Both the position numbers and the translations under genes were made by a program. The notes under the pieces were generated by a model, which searched no databases, had not been told where the DNA came from, and saw only the letters and a list, made by a program, of their open reading frames with translations. A DNA stretch of 43,488 nt from DATAXV01 sp036272915. Lineage in GTDB: Bacteria; Chloroflexota; Dormibacteria; Dormibacterales; Dormibacteraceae. The stretch spans positions 1 through 43,488 of the forward strand of contig DATAXV010000176.1 in assembly GCA_036272915.1 (NCBI GenBank), given 5' to 3'. Each line of letters begins with the position of its first letter. Position 1 is the stretch's first letter. This document shows positions 1 to 9,691 of this stretch, piece by piece.

Positions 1-187
1 TCTGCTCACCGACCTGGCCGACGCAGCCCCAGATCACGTCCTCCACAGCTGCCGGGTCGATCTTGGTCCGGTCCACGAGCTCCTTGATAACCAGGGATCC
101 GAGGACCACCGGATGGATGTCCTTCAGCCTGCCGCCGCGCCTGCCGAAAGGGGTGCGCACGCCATCCACGATCACCGCATCACGCAT
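1..187 (-). CDS. Thiolase (acetyl-CoA C-acyltransferase), N-terminal part
   Basis: Partial gene that runs off the left edge; only the first 62 codons are visible. The protein begins MRDAVIVDGVRTPFGRRGG and continues to VEDVIWGCVGQVGEQ, which is the characteristic start of thiolase-fold acyltransferases of beta-oxidation or acetoacetyl-CoA metabolism. The catalytic cysteine and the two C-terminal active-site motifs would lie outside the window, so degradative and biosynthetic thiolases cannot be told apart. The ATG at 185-187 is preceded by a GGAGG Shine-Dalgarno at good distance, which fixes the start. It shares its strand with the toxin-antitoxin pair upstream but is separated from it by about 70 bp. 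Confidence 0.85.
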   Translation of the reverse strand, partial: MRDAVIVDGVRTPFGRRGGRLKDIHPVVLGSLVIKELVDRTKIDPAAVEDVIWGCVGQVGEQ

Positions 188-258
188 CGTGACTTGCCTC
201 CAGACACGTCTCCGGGACGCGTGAGAGCCGGCGAACTCGCGGTCGAGCCCGCTCACCG

Positions 259-777
259 TCACGTACCCATGGGGTTGCCGCCGGCCACCAGCTCAAGGCC
301 GGGAGTCGGCCGGATCCGAACATAGGCCAAGTGTACTGTGGGCCCCTGGCCGCGGCCACGAAGGCCCTCCAGGAGCCGCCCCGGGGCGACCACGGCGGGA
401 CGGAGACCCGGGGCGTCGCGGAGATGCCGGTCGACGGAGACCAGGCAGGCGGCACGCGCCGAGGCGGCCAGCGCGGGCAGGTAGTCGTCGTCAGGGTCGG
501 CGCACACCGAGGGCGGCGCCGGCACGTCCGGAAGCGACGTCGCCCGGGCCTCGATCAGCGCGCAGAAGCGCTCGGCGCCGGGGAGCGTGATGTACCGGCG
601 GAAGCGCCGACCGGCCAGGACCTGGCTGAGCTCCTCGAGCAGGTGAGGCGAGACAACGAGCTCGAACCGTCCCTCCAGCCAGAGGTCGACCAGGGCGGCG
701 CAGGCGCCGCCGGGCGCGACGACCCCGGCGATGAGCACGCTCGGGTCGAAGACGACGCGGGGTGGCCCCTGGCTCAC
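259..777 (-). CDS. PIN-domain putative toxin ribonuclease (COG1569-like)
   Basis: A 172-residue PIN-domain protein, expected to be a metal-dependent ribonuclease toxin. The acidic residues of a PIN active site are visible: D11 in VVFDPSVLIAG, E49 in the HLLEEL helix, the DPDDDY cluster at about 94-99, and D116 in VSVDRHL. The order and spacing match the 'putative toxin-antitoxin system toxin component, PIN family'. The start is GTG at 775-777 and overlaps the stop of the small upstream gene by four bases (GTGA), which implies translational coupling to an antitoxin. About 30 residues after position 140 extend past the usual PIN fold and have no recognised motif. Whether it is toxic is inference from the family and the gene pairing. 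Confidence 0.8.
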   Translation of the reverse strand: MSQGPPRVVFDPSVLIAGVVAPGGACAALVDLWLEGRFELVVSPHLLEELSQVLAGRRFRRYITLPGAERFCALIEARATSLPDVPAPPSVCADPDDDYLPALAASARAACLVSVDRHLRDAPGLRPAVVAPGRLLEGLRGRGQGPTVHLAYVRIRPTPGLELVAGGNPMGT

Positions 778-923
778 CGCGGGCGCCCCCGAGCGCGAGC
801 TCTGATCGCCGCCAGCTCCTGCCGGGCCGCGTCGAGCGCGACGCGCTCCCGGTCGGCCGGTGGTCGGGCCGGGACCGGGTCCGGCAGGTCGCGGATCTCG
901 ATCTCGATGGTGACGGGCCTCAT
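774..923 (-). CDS. Small putative antitoxin upstream of PIN toxin
   Basis: A 49-codon ORF starting MRPVTIEIEIRDLPDPV and ending in a basic helix (ELAAIRARARGRPR). Its stop overlaps the GTG of the PIN gene by four bases. A short N-terminal beta strand followed by a charged helix, placed directly before a PIN gene, is the usual antitoxin layout. No DNA-binding family (AbrB, RHH, Phd) can be assigned from the sequence. The reading frame stays open upstream to about 1247, but that stretch has shadow-ORF composition, so the ATG at 921-923, with a GGTGG stretch before it, is preferred. Confidence 0.55.
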   Translation of the reverse strand: MRPVTIEIEIRDLPDPVPARPPADRERVALDAARQELAAIRARARGRPR

Positions 924-1404
924 ACCCGCCACCACCCGAGATCGGCCCAGTCGCCCCCTCCTGGACCGGAGGGTCGGCGATCGGAGGAGCGGCAGGGTGT
1001 CCGTAGGTCTGAGAGCTTGGCCATCGAGTGCATTACGACGAGTCGCAGGGATTGCCGCAATGAAGACGGTTAACGCGACCTCGGGATGACCGCTGAAGGT
1101 ACCGCACCGAAGGGCCGCCCGGTGGACGTGGTGGGGGCGACGAACGCCGCGGTGCAGGTGCTCACGGAGACGCCGGCCCCCGCCTCGTCCAGCTATGGCG
1201 GGCGGATCTTTGGAGAACGTCACGTTCGCCGCGACCGTCATCACCACGCTCCCACGGTTATCGCCTTCCTGCTCGCGCAGGAGTCGTTCACGGCCGGCCT
1301 CTCCGGGTCGGGCGTGGAGTGGGGTTCCTGGCCCTGCAGGCCGGGCCCGACCTCAGCGAAGCGTGGTGTCGGCCCCACATGGGGGAATCCTTGCCGTCGA
1401 CGGT
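924..1404. other. Intergenic region, 481 bp
   Basis: No ORF here looks like a real protein on either strand: codon composition is shadow-like and no start codon has a convincing ribosome site. It must hold the promoter of the antitoxin/PIN pair (reading left from 924) and the 3' end of the BMP importer transcript (reading left past 1405). I see no strong terminator and no RNA gene. Confidence 0.5.
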
Positions 1405-2709
1405 CTACTCGCGCGAGTAGGCCTGCCCGTCGGCCGCCGGGGCTCGCGCCGATCCGACCAGGCCGGCGACGGCGACGATGGTCGCGACGTAGGGGAACAT
1501 GGCCAGGAAGGCGGACGGGATGGGCACGTTGAGCACCGAGAAGGTGAACTGGAGCGAGTCCGAGAAGCCGAAGAGCAGGGCGGCGCCCAAAGCCCCCATC
1601 GGCCGCCACCGCCCGAAGATCATCGCCGCCAGGGCGATGAAGCCCAGCCCGGCGGTCATGTCCGTGGAGAACTGGCCGGTCAGCCCGATCGTGAACGAGG
1701 CGCCGCCGACGCCGGCCACCAACCCGCCGAGCATGACGTTGAGATAGCGGGTGCGATTGACATCGATCCCGACCGTGTCCGCCGCCCTCGGGTGCTCGCC
1801 GACCGCCCGCACGCGCAGGCCCCAGCGGGTCGCGAAGAGCCCGACCTGGATCACGATCAGGATCGCGACGGTCAGGTAGACGAAGACGCTCTGGTCGAAG
1901 AGGACCGGTCCCAGCACCGGGATCCGGTCGAGGAGCGGGATCGGGATCGGCTGGAAGACCTTGGGGCTGTTCAGGGCGGTCTGGTTGGGGACCAGCAGCG
2001 CCTGCAGCAGGAAGCTGGTGAGCCCCAGGGCGAAGGCGTCGATCACCACGCCGACGATGATCTGGTCGGTCCGGTAGGTGATGGTGAAGACGGCCAGGAT
2101 CAGGCCGACGAGACCGCCGGAGATGATGCCCGCGACCAGGCCCAGCCAGAGGCTGTGGGTGACGCTGGCCACGACGGCGGCGAAGAAGGCGGCGATGAGG
2201 AACTGGCCCTCGATGGCGATGTTGATCACCCCCGAGCGCTCGCAGAGGACGCCGGAGAAGGCACCCAGGGCGAGCGGCACCGCCTCGATCAGCGACGTCG
2301 CCAGCAGGCCGACGAAGTTGACCGTCTGGCCCTTCCCGGCCCAGGTCAGGAAGGCGATGCCGAAGGCGGCCAGCCCGACCGAGAGGATCAGGTAGGTCAG
2401 CCGCGGACTCCGCCTGACCAGCTGGAGGACACCCAGCAGCAGGGTCAGCACGCCGGTCACCGCCTCCGTCGCCAGCGAGGGCACGACCACGGAGGGCACG
2501 TGACCCGCCGGGCTCATGGCCAGCCGGAAGGTGGTGTGGAGGCCGGCCGGGGTCTGGTCGAGGAAGAGGCCGAGCGTGACCACCCCGGTGGCGACCAGGA
2601 GGATCCCGACGTTGCGGCGCTGGGCCAGCGTCAGATCGCGACTTTTGGACGGCGCCAGGTCGCCCGAGCCCGGCCGCAAAAGGCCCAGACGGCCGGCGAG
2701 GCCGCTCAT
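1405..2709 (-). CDS. ABC permease, BMP-type nucleoside/sugar importer (second subunit)
   Basis: About 434 residues, nearly all hydrophobic in multiple membrane spans after a roughly 40-residue polar N-terminus. The segment LGAFSGVLCERSGVINIAIEGQ is the hallmark of the YufQ/NupQ-like branch of inner-membrane permeases (BPD_transp_2) that work with BMP lipoproteins in nucleoside uptake. The start is the ATG at 2707-2709, which overlaps the stop of the preceding permease (ATGA) and has GGGGAG just before it; the GTG three codons further up is less likely. It is the last gene of a four-gene operon. A 16-bp perfect palindrome (1405-1420) covers its final codons and stop. Substrate is inferred from the family. 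Confidence 0.88.
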   Translation of the reverse strand: MSGLAGRLGLLRPGSGDLAPSKSRDLTLAQRRNVGILLVATGVVTLGLFLDQTPAGLHTTFRLAMSPAGHVPSVVVPSLATEAVTGVLTLLLGVLQLVRRSPRLTYLILSVGLAAFGIAFLTWAGKGQTVNFVGLLATSLIEAVPLALGAFSGVLCERSGVINIAIEGQFLIAAFFAAVVASVTHSLWLGLVAGIISGGLVGLILAVFTITYRTDQIIVGVVIDAFALGLTSFLLQALLVPNQTALNSPKVFQPIPIPLLDRIPVLGPVLFDQSVFVYLTVAILIVIQVGLFATRWGLRVRAVGEHPRAADTVGIDVNRTRYLNVMLGGLVAGVGGASFTIGLTGQFSTDMTAGLGFIALAAMIFGRWRPMGALGAALLFGFSDSLQFTFSVLNVPIPSAFLAMFPYVATIVAVAGLVGSARAPAADGQAYSRE

Positions 2710-3958
2710 GCTCCCCACCCTCCGAAGACTCGCTCGCCTGTCCGGGCGACGCGTATGCGGTAGATCGTCCTGATCACGCCGGGGGCGGCGACGAAGAGCA
2801 CGATCACGGCCTGCAGCACCTCGACCAACTGGAGCGGGATGCCGGTCGACGCCTGCATCGAGCGGCCGCCCGCCTCGAAGGCGCCGAAGAGCAGGGAGGC
2901 CAGGACCACACCGGTCGGCGAGCCGCGGCCGAGGATGGCGACGGTGATCGCGTCGAAGCCGTAGGTGCCCCCGTAGTTGGGGGCGATCTGGAGGTCGACG
3001 CCGAGCACCATGAAGGCGCCCGCCAGCCCCACCAGCAGTCCCGACAGCGTCATCGCGATCACGGTAAGCCGCTGCATGCCGGCGCCGGCGACGCGGGCGG
3101 CGAACGGGTTCAGACCGACCATCCGGAACTTGAAGCCGAGGGTGCTGTGGCGCAGCAGCCAGGCCACCCCGATCGCGGCGAGGACGGCGAGGACGATGCC
3201 CAGGTTGACGCGGAGGTCGGGCCCGGCCAGGTGGGGCAGCTGCGCCGACGGTGCGATCACCTTGGAGATGGCCTCGTTGCGGGGCGGCGCCTGGAAGAGC
3301 CGGGTGGTGACGACCCAGGTCAGAAGGCTCAGCACGACGTAGTTGAGCATCATCGAGGTGATCACCTCGTGGGCCCCGGTCCAGGCCTTGAGCAGCCCGG
3401 GGATGAAGCCGACGACGGCGCCGCCCATGGCGCCGCAGAGGATGGCGAGGGGCAGGTGCAGGTAGATGGGGAGGCCGGGGAACTCGAACCCGGCCCAGGT
3501 GGCGAAGATGGCGCCCGCGATCAGCTGCCCCTGGCCGCCGATATTGAAGAGGCCGGCCCGGAAGGCGAGGGCGATGCCGAGGCCGGCGACCAGATAGAAG
3601 GTGGTCGAGACCAGCGTCTCGGAGAGCGGGGAGAAGGCGCTGACGACGTCGGCCGGCCTGAGGTCGAGGGCCTGGACGTAGCCGCCGGGGCTGCCCACGG
3701 CGCCGGCCAGCAGCGAGCCGTAGGCGTTGCCGACGGCGTCGAGCGACTGGACGATGGCGTTGAGCGGGTCCGACCCGACGTCGCCCCAGGCGCTCAGCGC
3801 GCTGGGGGTGGCGGGGATGATGATCAGGGCCCCGACGATCAGGGAGCTGAGGAAGGCGAGGACGATCACGACGACGGCGTTGCCGCTCGTGGCCAGGCGG
3901 ACGAGGCCGCGCAGGGCCCGAGCCGGGAGCCGGAGGAGGGCGGACCGCGGGGAGCCGC

Positions 3959-3962
<4 letters not shown>
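2706..3962 (-). CDS. ABC permease, BMP-type nucleoside/sugar importer (first subunit)
   Basis: A 418-residue integral membrane protein of the YufP/NupP-like permease branch. After a short basic N-terminus there is a first membrane span (about 28-50), a periplasmic stretch that includes ALDLRPADVVSAFSPLSETLV, then the conserved TTFYLVAGLGIALAFRAGLFN and NIGGQGQLIAGAI segments typical of these subunits. It starts four bases inside the ATPase gene (ATGA overlap at 3959-3962) and ends by the same overlap with the next permease, so the three are translationally coupled. It should form a heterodimeric channel with the downstream permease. Confidence 0.88.
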
Positions 3963-5485
<1,523 letters not shown>

Positions 5486-5495
5486 AGGGTCGCCG

Positions 5496-6587
5496 TCAGA
5501 CGGATGGGTAGCTGCCGGGCTTCACCGAGATGCTGCCGTCGATGATTCCCTTCTTGATCGTGGCCAGCGCCGACTGCACCGACTGCGGGATCTTGCTCTG
5601 GAAGTCGTGGTACGGGGCTAGCGAGACGCCATCGTTGGCCAGCGTCCCGGTGTAGTTGCCGCCCTTGAAGCTGCTCTTGTCGGCCGAGACTGCGGCGTGC
5701 TCGACCGAGGGGACGATGCCCTTGGTCACGCTGGTCAGGAAGAGGCTGCAGTACTGCGGCGCGGAGACGCAGCCGTCGACGTCGACCCACTCCATGTGCA
5801 CCGGGCTCGAGGGGTTGCTCTGGTTGTGCTGCTGCACCGCCGCGGCGGCGCCGAGGCCGACGTTGCCGGCGACCGGGAAGATGATGTCGGCGCCCTGGCC
5901 CATCAGGGCCTGGGTCAGCGCGTTGCCCTTGGCCTGGTCGGTGAAGTCGTTGGTGAAGGAGCCGGTGTTCTTCTCCGGGTCCCAGCCCAGCGCCTGGACG
6001 TGGGCGTGGTTCTTCTGGTCGTAGTAGCGCACGCCGGCGACGAAGCCGCTCATGTAGATGGTGACGGTGGGGATGTCCTGGCCGCCGAAGGTGCCGACCT
6101 TGCCGGTCTTGCTCGTCGCCGCCGCCAGGTAGCCGCCGAGGAAGGCGTCCTGATCGGTCTGGTAGAGCAGCGCGAGGACGTTCTTCAACGGCTTCGGGTA
6201 GCTGTAGTCGACGATCGCGAACTTCTGCGAGGGATCGGACTTGGCCGCGGTCTGGGTGGCCTGGCCCATCAGGTAGCCGACGGTGACGATGATCCCGCAC
6301 TTGCGCTGCTCGAACTGCTGGATGTTCGGCGCGTAGTCGCTGCCGCTGCTCGACTGCAGGTACTGGATCTGCGTGCCGGTGGAAGACTTCGCCTCCTGCA
6401 GGCCCTTCCAGGCCGAGGCGTTGAACGAGCGGTCGTCGATCCCGCCGGTGTCGGTGACCTCGCAGGCGAGGAAGTGGGAACCGGACGAGCTCGAGCCGGG
6501 TGAGGTGCCGCCGCAGGCGACCAGGCTCATGGCCAAAGTGGCGAACAGCGCCAGCGAGCGCCCACACCGGATGAAACCGCTCTTCAT
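5496..6587 (-). CDS. BMP-family substrate-binding lipoprotein (PnrA/Med-like)
   Basis: A 363-residue extracytoplasmic binding protein. The N-terminus is a lipoprotein signal: basic start, hydrophobic stretch, and LVAC lipobox with Cys25, followed by a Gly/Ser-rich linker. The mature start LACEVTDTGGIDDRSFNAS is the conserved first strand and loop of the BMP family (purine-nucleoside-binding PnrA and relatives). A Shine-Dalgarno (AAGGAG) lies about 8 nt before the ATG. It is the first gene of the importer operon that continues with the ATPase and two permeases. The family binds nucleosides or, less often, other small ligands, so purine nucleoside is the best guess only. Confidence 0.9.
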   Translation of the reverse strand: MKSGFIRCGRSLALFATLAMSLVACGGTSPGSSSSGSHFLACEVTDTGGIDDRSFNASAWKGLQEAKSSTGTQIQYLQSSSGSDYAPNIQQFEQRKCGIIVTVGYLMGQATQTAAKSDPSQKFAIVDYSYPKPLKNVLALLYQTDQDAFLGGYLAAATSKTGKVGTFGGQDIPTVTIYMSGFVAGVRYYDQKNHAHVQALGWDPEKNTGSFTNDFTDQAKGNALTQALMGQGADIIFPVAGNVGLGAAAAVQQHNQSNPSSPVHMEWVDVDGCVSAPQYCSLFLTSVTKGIVPSVEHAAVSADKSSFKGGNYTGTLANDGVSLAPYHDFQSKIPQSVQSALATIKKGIIDGSISVKPGSYPSV

Positions 6588-6729
6588 GCACGCTCTCCTT
6601 CGCGACGTAGCAGTGGCCCCGCCTCACGGGCACCCCGGACGGGAGCCTGCCCCCCCCCTCCGCTGGAGGCAGTCTATATCCGGACCGGGGCCACCGCACC
6701 GTGTGATATCGCCGGCCCGCCGGATTCGC
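6588..6729 (-). promoter_or_regulatory. Leader of the BMP importer operon with C9 tract
   Basis: The 142 bp between the UPF0182 stop and the BMP start must contain the importer promoter. A TATAGACT stretch (minus strand, 6676-6669) is the best -10 candidate and would give a leader of about 75 nt. That leader contains a run of nine C on the plus strand (6648-6656), flanked by an imperfect hairpin (CTGCC...GGCAG). I compared it by eye with purine, TPP and guanidine aptamers and see no match. A convincing -35 is missing. Confidence 0.35.
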
Positions 6730-9522
6730 TCAGGGCCCCCTCGCGGGGCTGGGGCTGGGCGAGGGTTGCGGCGCCGGGGTCGCCTTCTCCAGCTTCGAGA
6801 TCTGCTGCAGCAGCGATCCGACCTGGCCGATGTCCTGAGCGTAGGTGGTGAAGTCGCCCCGCTCCAGGGCCGCCTGGGCCGACTGGTACTCCAGCAGCGC
6901 CTGCTGGTCGAGCTGCTCGATCTGCGTGGACTGGGCGCTGCCGGCGGGCGGTCCGGAGCCGGACGTGCTGACGCTCTGGCCGACCAGCTGGCTGATCGCC
7001 TGCTGCAGGTTGTTCTGGTAGGCGACGCTGGTCTGCGAGGTCGAGCCCGAGGTCAGGATCACCCGCTTCAGCTCGGGCAGGCTCTGCTGCCCGGTCGCCT
7101 CCAGATACCAGGGCTGGAAGTAGAGGAAGGAGTTCCCGATCGGGACCACGAGCAGGTTGCCTCGGATCACCGTCGACCCGCGCTGGCTGAACAGCGTGTA
7201 GTCCTGCGAGATCTGCGGTGTCTGGGCGATGCGGCTGGCGACCTGTTCGGGACCGAAGACGACTCGGTCCTTGGGTAAGACGAACGAGACCATCTGTCCG
7301 TAGTGGGGAGCGTCCTGGCGCACCGCGAGCCAGCCGACCAGGTTGCCCTTGCCCAGGGGCGTATAGGGGATGATCAGCAGGTACTCGGCCCGGGTCTGAC
7401 CGGGCAGCCGCATCATCACGTAGTAGGGGTCCAGCGGCTCCGACCAGACGTCTTCGCGGTTGTAGAGCGTGGCCGGGTCGGAGATGTGGTACGTCGCATA
7501 GATGCTGGACTGGATCGAGAACAGGCTCTCCGGGACCTGGAGGTGGGCCTGCAGACCCTCGGGCATCTGGCTCAGCGGGTGGAACATGCCCGGGAAGGCC
7601 GAGGCGTAGGAGCGGATGATCGGATCCTGCGGGTCCGAGATGTAGAAGCTGACGGCGCCGGTGTAGGCGTCGACGACGACCTTCACCGAGTTCCGGATGT
7701 AGTTGAGCTGGCCGTCCTGACTCTGATACTGCTGCGAGTAGGGGTAGGTGTCGGAGGTGACCATCGCGTTCACCATCCAGTAGAGCTTCCCGTTGACGAC
7801 CACCATGTAGGGGTCGGAGTCGAGGGTCAGGAACGGGGCCAGATCCTGCACCCGGGTGAGCACGTTGCGGTCGTAGAGGATCCGGGTCCGGCTCTGGATC
7901 TGCGACGAGACCAGCATGTTGAAGTCGCCGGTGCGGAGCGACCAGAGCGCCCGGTTGAACCCGTCCAGCTTGGGCGCGTCGGTGCCGGTCCAGCTGTTGT
8001 GGACGTTGGCGGCCCCGCTCGGATAGTCGAACTCGGGCTGCGCCGAGGGGGCGAGCACGTAGCTGCTCTCCAGCTGGCCGAAGTAGATCTGAGGCTGGGT
8101 CACCTTGAGCGGGCCCTGGCTGGGGATGTTCTCGGCGACGTAGTCGGGGAGGCCCTCGCCCTGGACCTTGGAGACGAGGCTGGCAGCGACGCCGTAGCCA
8201 TGGGTGTAGGCGAGCCGCTGGTTGACCCAGCTCTGGGCCTGGGGCGGGAGCTTGCCGGTGTCCATCTCCCTGGCGCTGATCTCGACCTGCTCGTACTGGC
8301 CGTCGATCGTGTAGCGGTCGAGATCGATGTCGTTGAACGTGTAGTAGGTGCGGATCGACTGCAGCTGCTGATACGTCTGCCGCAGTGGCTGGTAGTCCCA
8401 GAGGCGCAGGTTGTCGATCGTGGTCTGGTCGGCGGCGACCTCGGCGGCGGTGACCGGCTGGTCGCCGGCGAAGGCGTGGCTCTGGACCCCGTCGAGACCG
8501 TAGGCGTCCCGGGTGAAGGCGATCTCGCGCTGGATGTACGGCTTCTCCTGGGAGAGCTCGGCGGGCTTGACCGCGATCGTCTGCACCAGGGCCGGGTAGG
8601 CGGCGACCACGATCGAGGCCAGGATCACCGCCCCGCCGCAGCCGAGGATCACCCGGCCCAGGCGGAAGCGGACATTGGCGACAAGCACGGCCGCGACCAG
8701 GAGATTGAGGAAGACGAAGGCGGTGGTCAGCGGGATCCGGGCGTGGACGTCGGTGTATCCGGCGCCCTGGACCACGCCGTCGGTCCCGTACACGTAGCTG
8801 AAGCGGTCGAGCCAGGAGCCGAACACGCCGACCAGGGCGAGCACCGCGAGCAGCACCGAGACGTGGGCGAGGGCCCGTGGCGTCAGCCGGGGATCGAAAT
8901 GGTCGCCGGTCCAGGCGTGCATGACCAGCACGATCAGAAGGGTGAGGATGGTCAGTCCCTGGAGCCACCCATGGATGTCGAGCAGGAAGGGCAGCGACAC
9001 CAGGTAGAAGCTGACGTCGGCGTGGAAGACGGGGTCCCTGATCCCGGTGGCGACCGGATGCAGGAAGAGGATCAGGTCGCTCCACTCGTTGTGCAGGGTC
9101 AGGGCCATGATCAGGGCGACGAGGGCCGCCGCGCCCATGCCCAGCACGCCCGGCCAGGTCCGCAGCACCCGCCGGCGGATGCCCAGCGCACGCAGGGAGA
9201 CGCTGCCGCGCAGGCGGAGCCCGGCGGCGACGTTGGCGAGGGCGAAGAGGAAGGCGACGATCAGACCAACGAAGAAGAGCGCCGTCTGGAGGAGCACGCG
9301 GGTCTCGTACTCGCCACCGTAGGAGAGCGAGGAGAACCACTCGTAGCTGGTGATGGACCGGACCAGCGGGGCGGTGATGACGACCACCAGGATTGCGGCG
9401 AGGACGAAGCCGATGCCGATCCAGATGCGCCGCGAGATGGCCGGCATCCGGAACTCGACGACGCGGTCGAACCGCGGACCGCTGGCACCGAAGGGGTTGC
9501 GTGGCGGCATCCGGCGTCCCAT
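6730..9522 (-). CDS. UPF0182 family large membrane protein
   Basis: A 930-residue protein of the UPF0182 (COG1615) family. The first ~300 residues hold about seven membrane spans (for example IWIGIGFVLAAILVVVITA and VLGMGAAALVALIMALTL). A long extracytoplasmic region follows with the family-typical NIRLWDYQPL-like segment (here NLRLWDYQPLRQTYQQLQS) and TYPYSQQYQSQDGQLNYIRN. The Gln-rich C-terminus has coiled-coil character and ends in a Pro/Ser tail. Function is unknown across the family. The ATG at 9520-9522 has no Shine-Dalgarno, but a TAGAGT -10-like box sits 11 nt upstream, so the leader would be only a few bases. An in-frame ATG at 9510 is an alternative start. Confidence 0.9.
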   Translation of the reverse strand: MGRRMPPRNPFGASGPRFDRVVEFRMPAISRRIWIGIGFVLAAILVVVITAPLVRSITSYEWFSSLSYGGEYETRVLLQTALFFVGLIVAFLFALANVAAGLRLRGSVSLRALGIRRRVLRTWPGVLGMGAAALVALIMALTLHNEWSDLILFLHPVATGIRDPVFHADVSFYLVSLPFLLDIHGWLQGLTILTLLIVLVMHAWTGDHFDPRLTPRALAHVSVLLAVLALVGVFGSWLDRFSYVYGTDGVVQGAGYTDVHARIPLTTAFVFLNLLVAAVLVANVRFRLGRVILGCGGAVILASIVVAAYPALVQTIAVKPAELSQEKPYIQREIAFTRDAYGLDGVQSHAFAGDQPVTAAEVAADQTTIDNLRLWDYQPLRQTYQQLQSIRTYYTFNDIDLDRYTIDGQYEQVEISAREMDTGKLPPQAQSWVNQRLAYTHGYGVAASLVSKVQGEGLPDYVAENIPSQGPLKVTQPQIYFGQLESSYVLAPSAQPEFDYPSGAANVHNSWTGTDAPKLDGFNRALWSLRTGDFNMLVSSQIQSRTRILYDRNVLTRVQDLAPFLTLDSDPYMVVVNGKLYWMVNAMVTSDTYPYSQQYQSQDGQLNYIRNSVKVVVDAYTGAVSFYISDPQDPIIRSYASAFPGMFHPLSQMPEGLQAHLQVPESLFSIQSSIYATYHISDPATLYNREDVWSEPLDPYYVMMRLPGQTRAEYLLIIPYTPLGKGNLVGWLAVRQDAPHYGQMVSFVLPKDRVVFGPEQVASRIAQTPQISQDYTLFSQRGSTVIRGNLLVVPIGNSFLYFQPWYLEATGQQSLPELKRVILTSGSTSQTSVAYQNNLQQAISQLVGQSVSTSGSGPPAGSAQSTQIEQLDQQALLEYQSAQAALERGDFTTYAQDIGQVGSLLQQISKLEKATPAPQPSPSPSPARGP

Positions 9523-9617
9523 TGGCCGATCGAACTCTACTCTTCACCCGCCTCCGGTGCCGCATCCCCGAGCGGTCGGAGGCCGCTGGCGAAGGGCGTC
9601 GCGACGATCTGCCGGTG

Positions 9618-9633
9618 CCTGCGGCTACGCAGG
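9618..9633 (-). terminator. Possible weak terminator hairpin after the FAD oxidoreductase
   Basis: Perfect 6-bp stem CCTGCG/CGCAGG with the four-base loop GCTA, 60 bp past the oxidoreductase stop. No U-tract follows, so intrinsic termination would be weak. The rest of 9523-9691 holds nothing else I can identify. Confidence 0.25.
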
Positions 9634-9691
9634 ATCCCCGTAGTTCGCGACGGCGGTGCGGACCTGAGCGCCGGTCACGGCCGGGTGGCCG

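Noticed and set aside
1195..2763. Long plus-strand open frame opposite the permease
   Set aside because: Highly charged, Asp/Gly/Gln/Arg-rich translation typical of antisense frames in GC-rich DNA; the minus-strand permease explains the region. Similar long antisense frames at 3147-4394, 4166-5545, 7303-9801, 9824-11953, 13079-14740 and 32757-34172 were dropped for the same reason.
6588..6676. Riboswitch in the BMP leader
   Set aside because: GGGGTGCCC followed by GAGGC looked faintly TPP-like, but the CUGAGA core and the other conserved elements are missing.
9523..9691. tRNA-like string CCGAGCGGTC with a following GC-rich stem
   Set aside because: No full cloverleaf, no T-loop GTTCRA in place and no acceptor stem pairing could be found.
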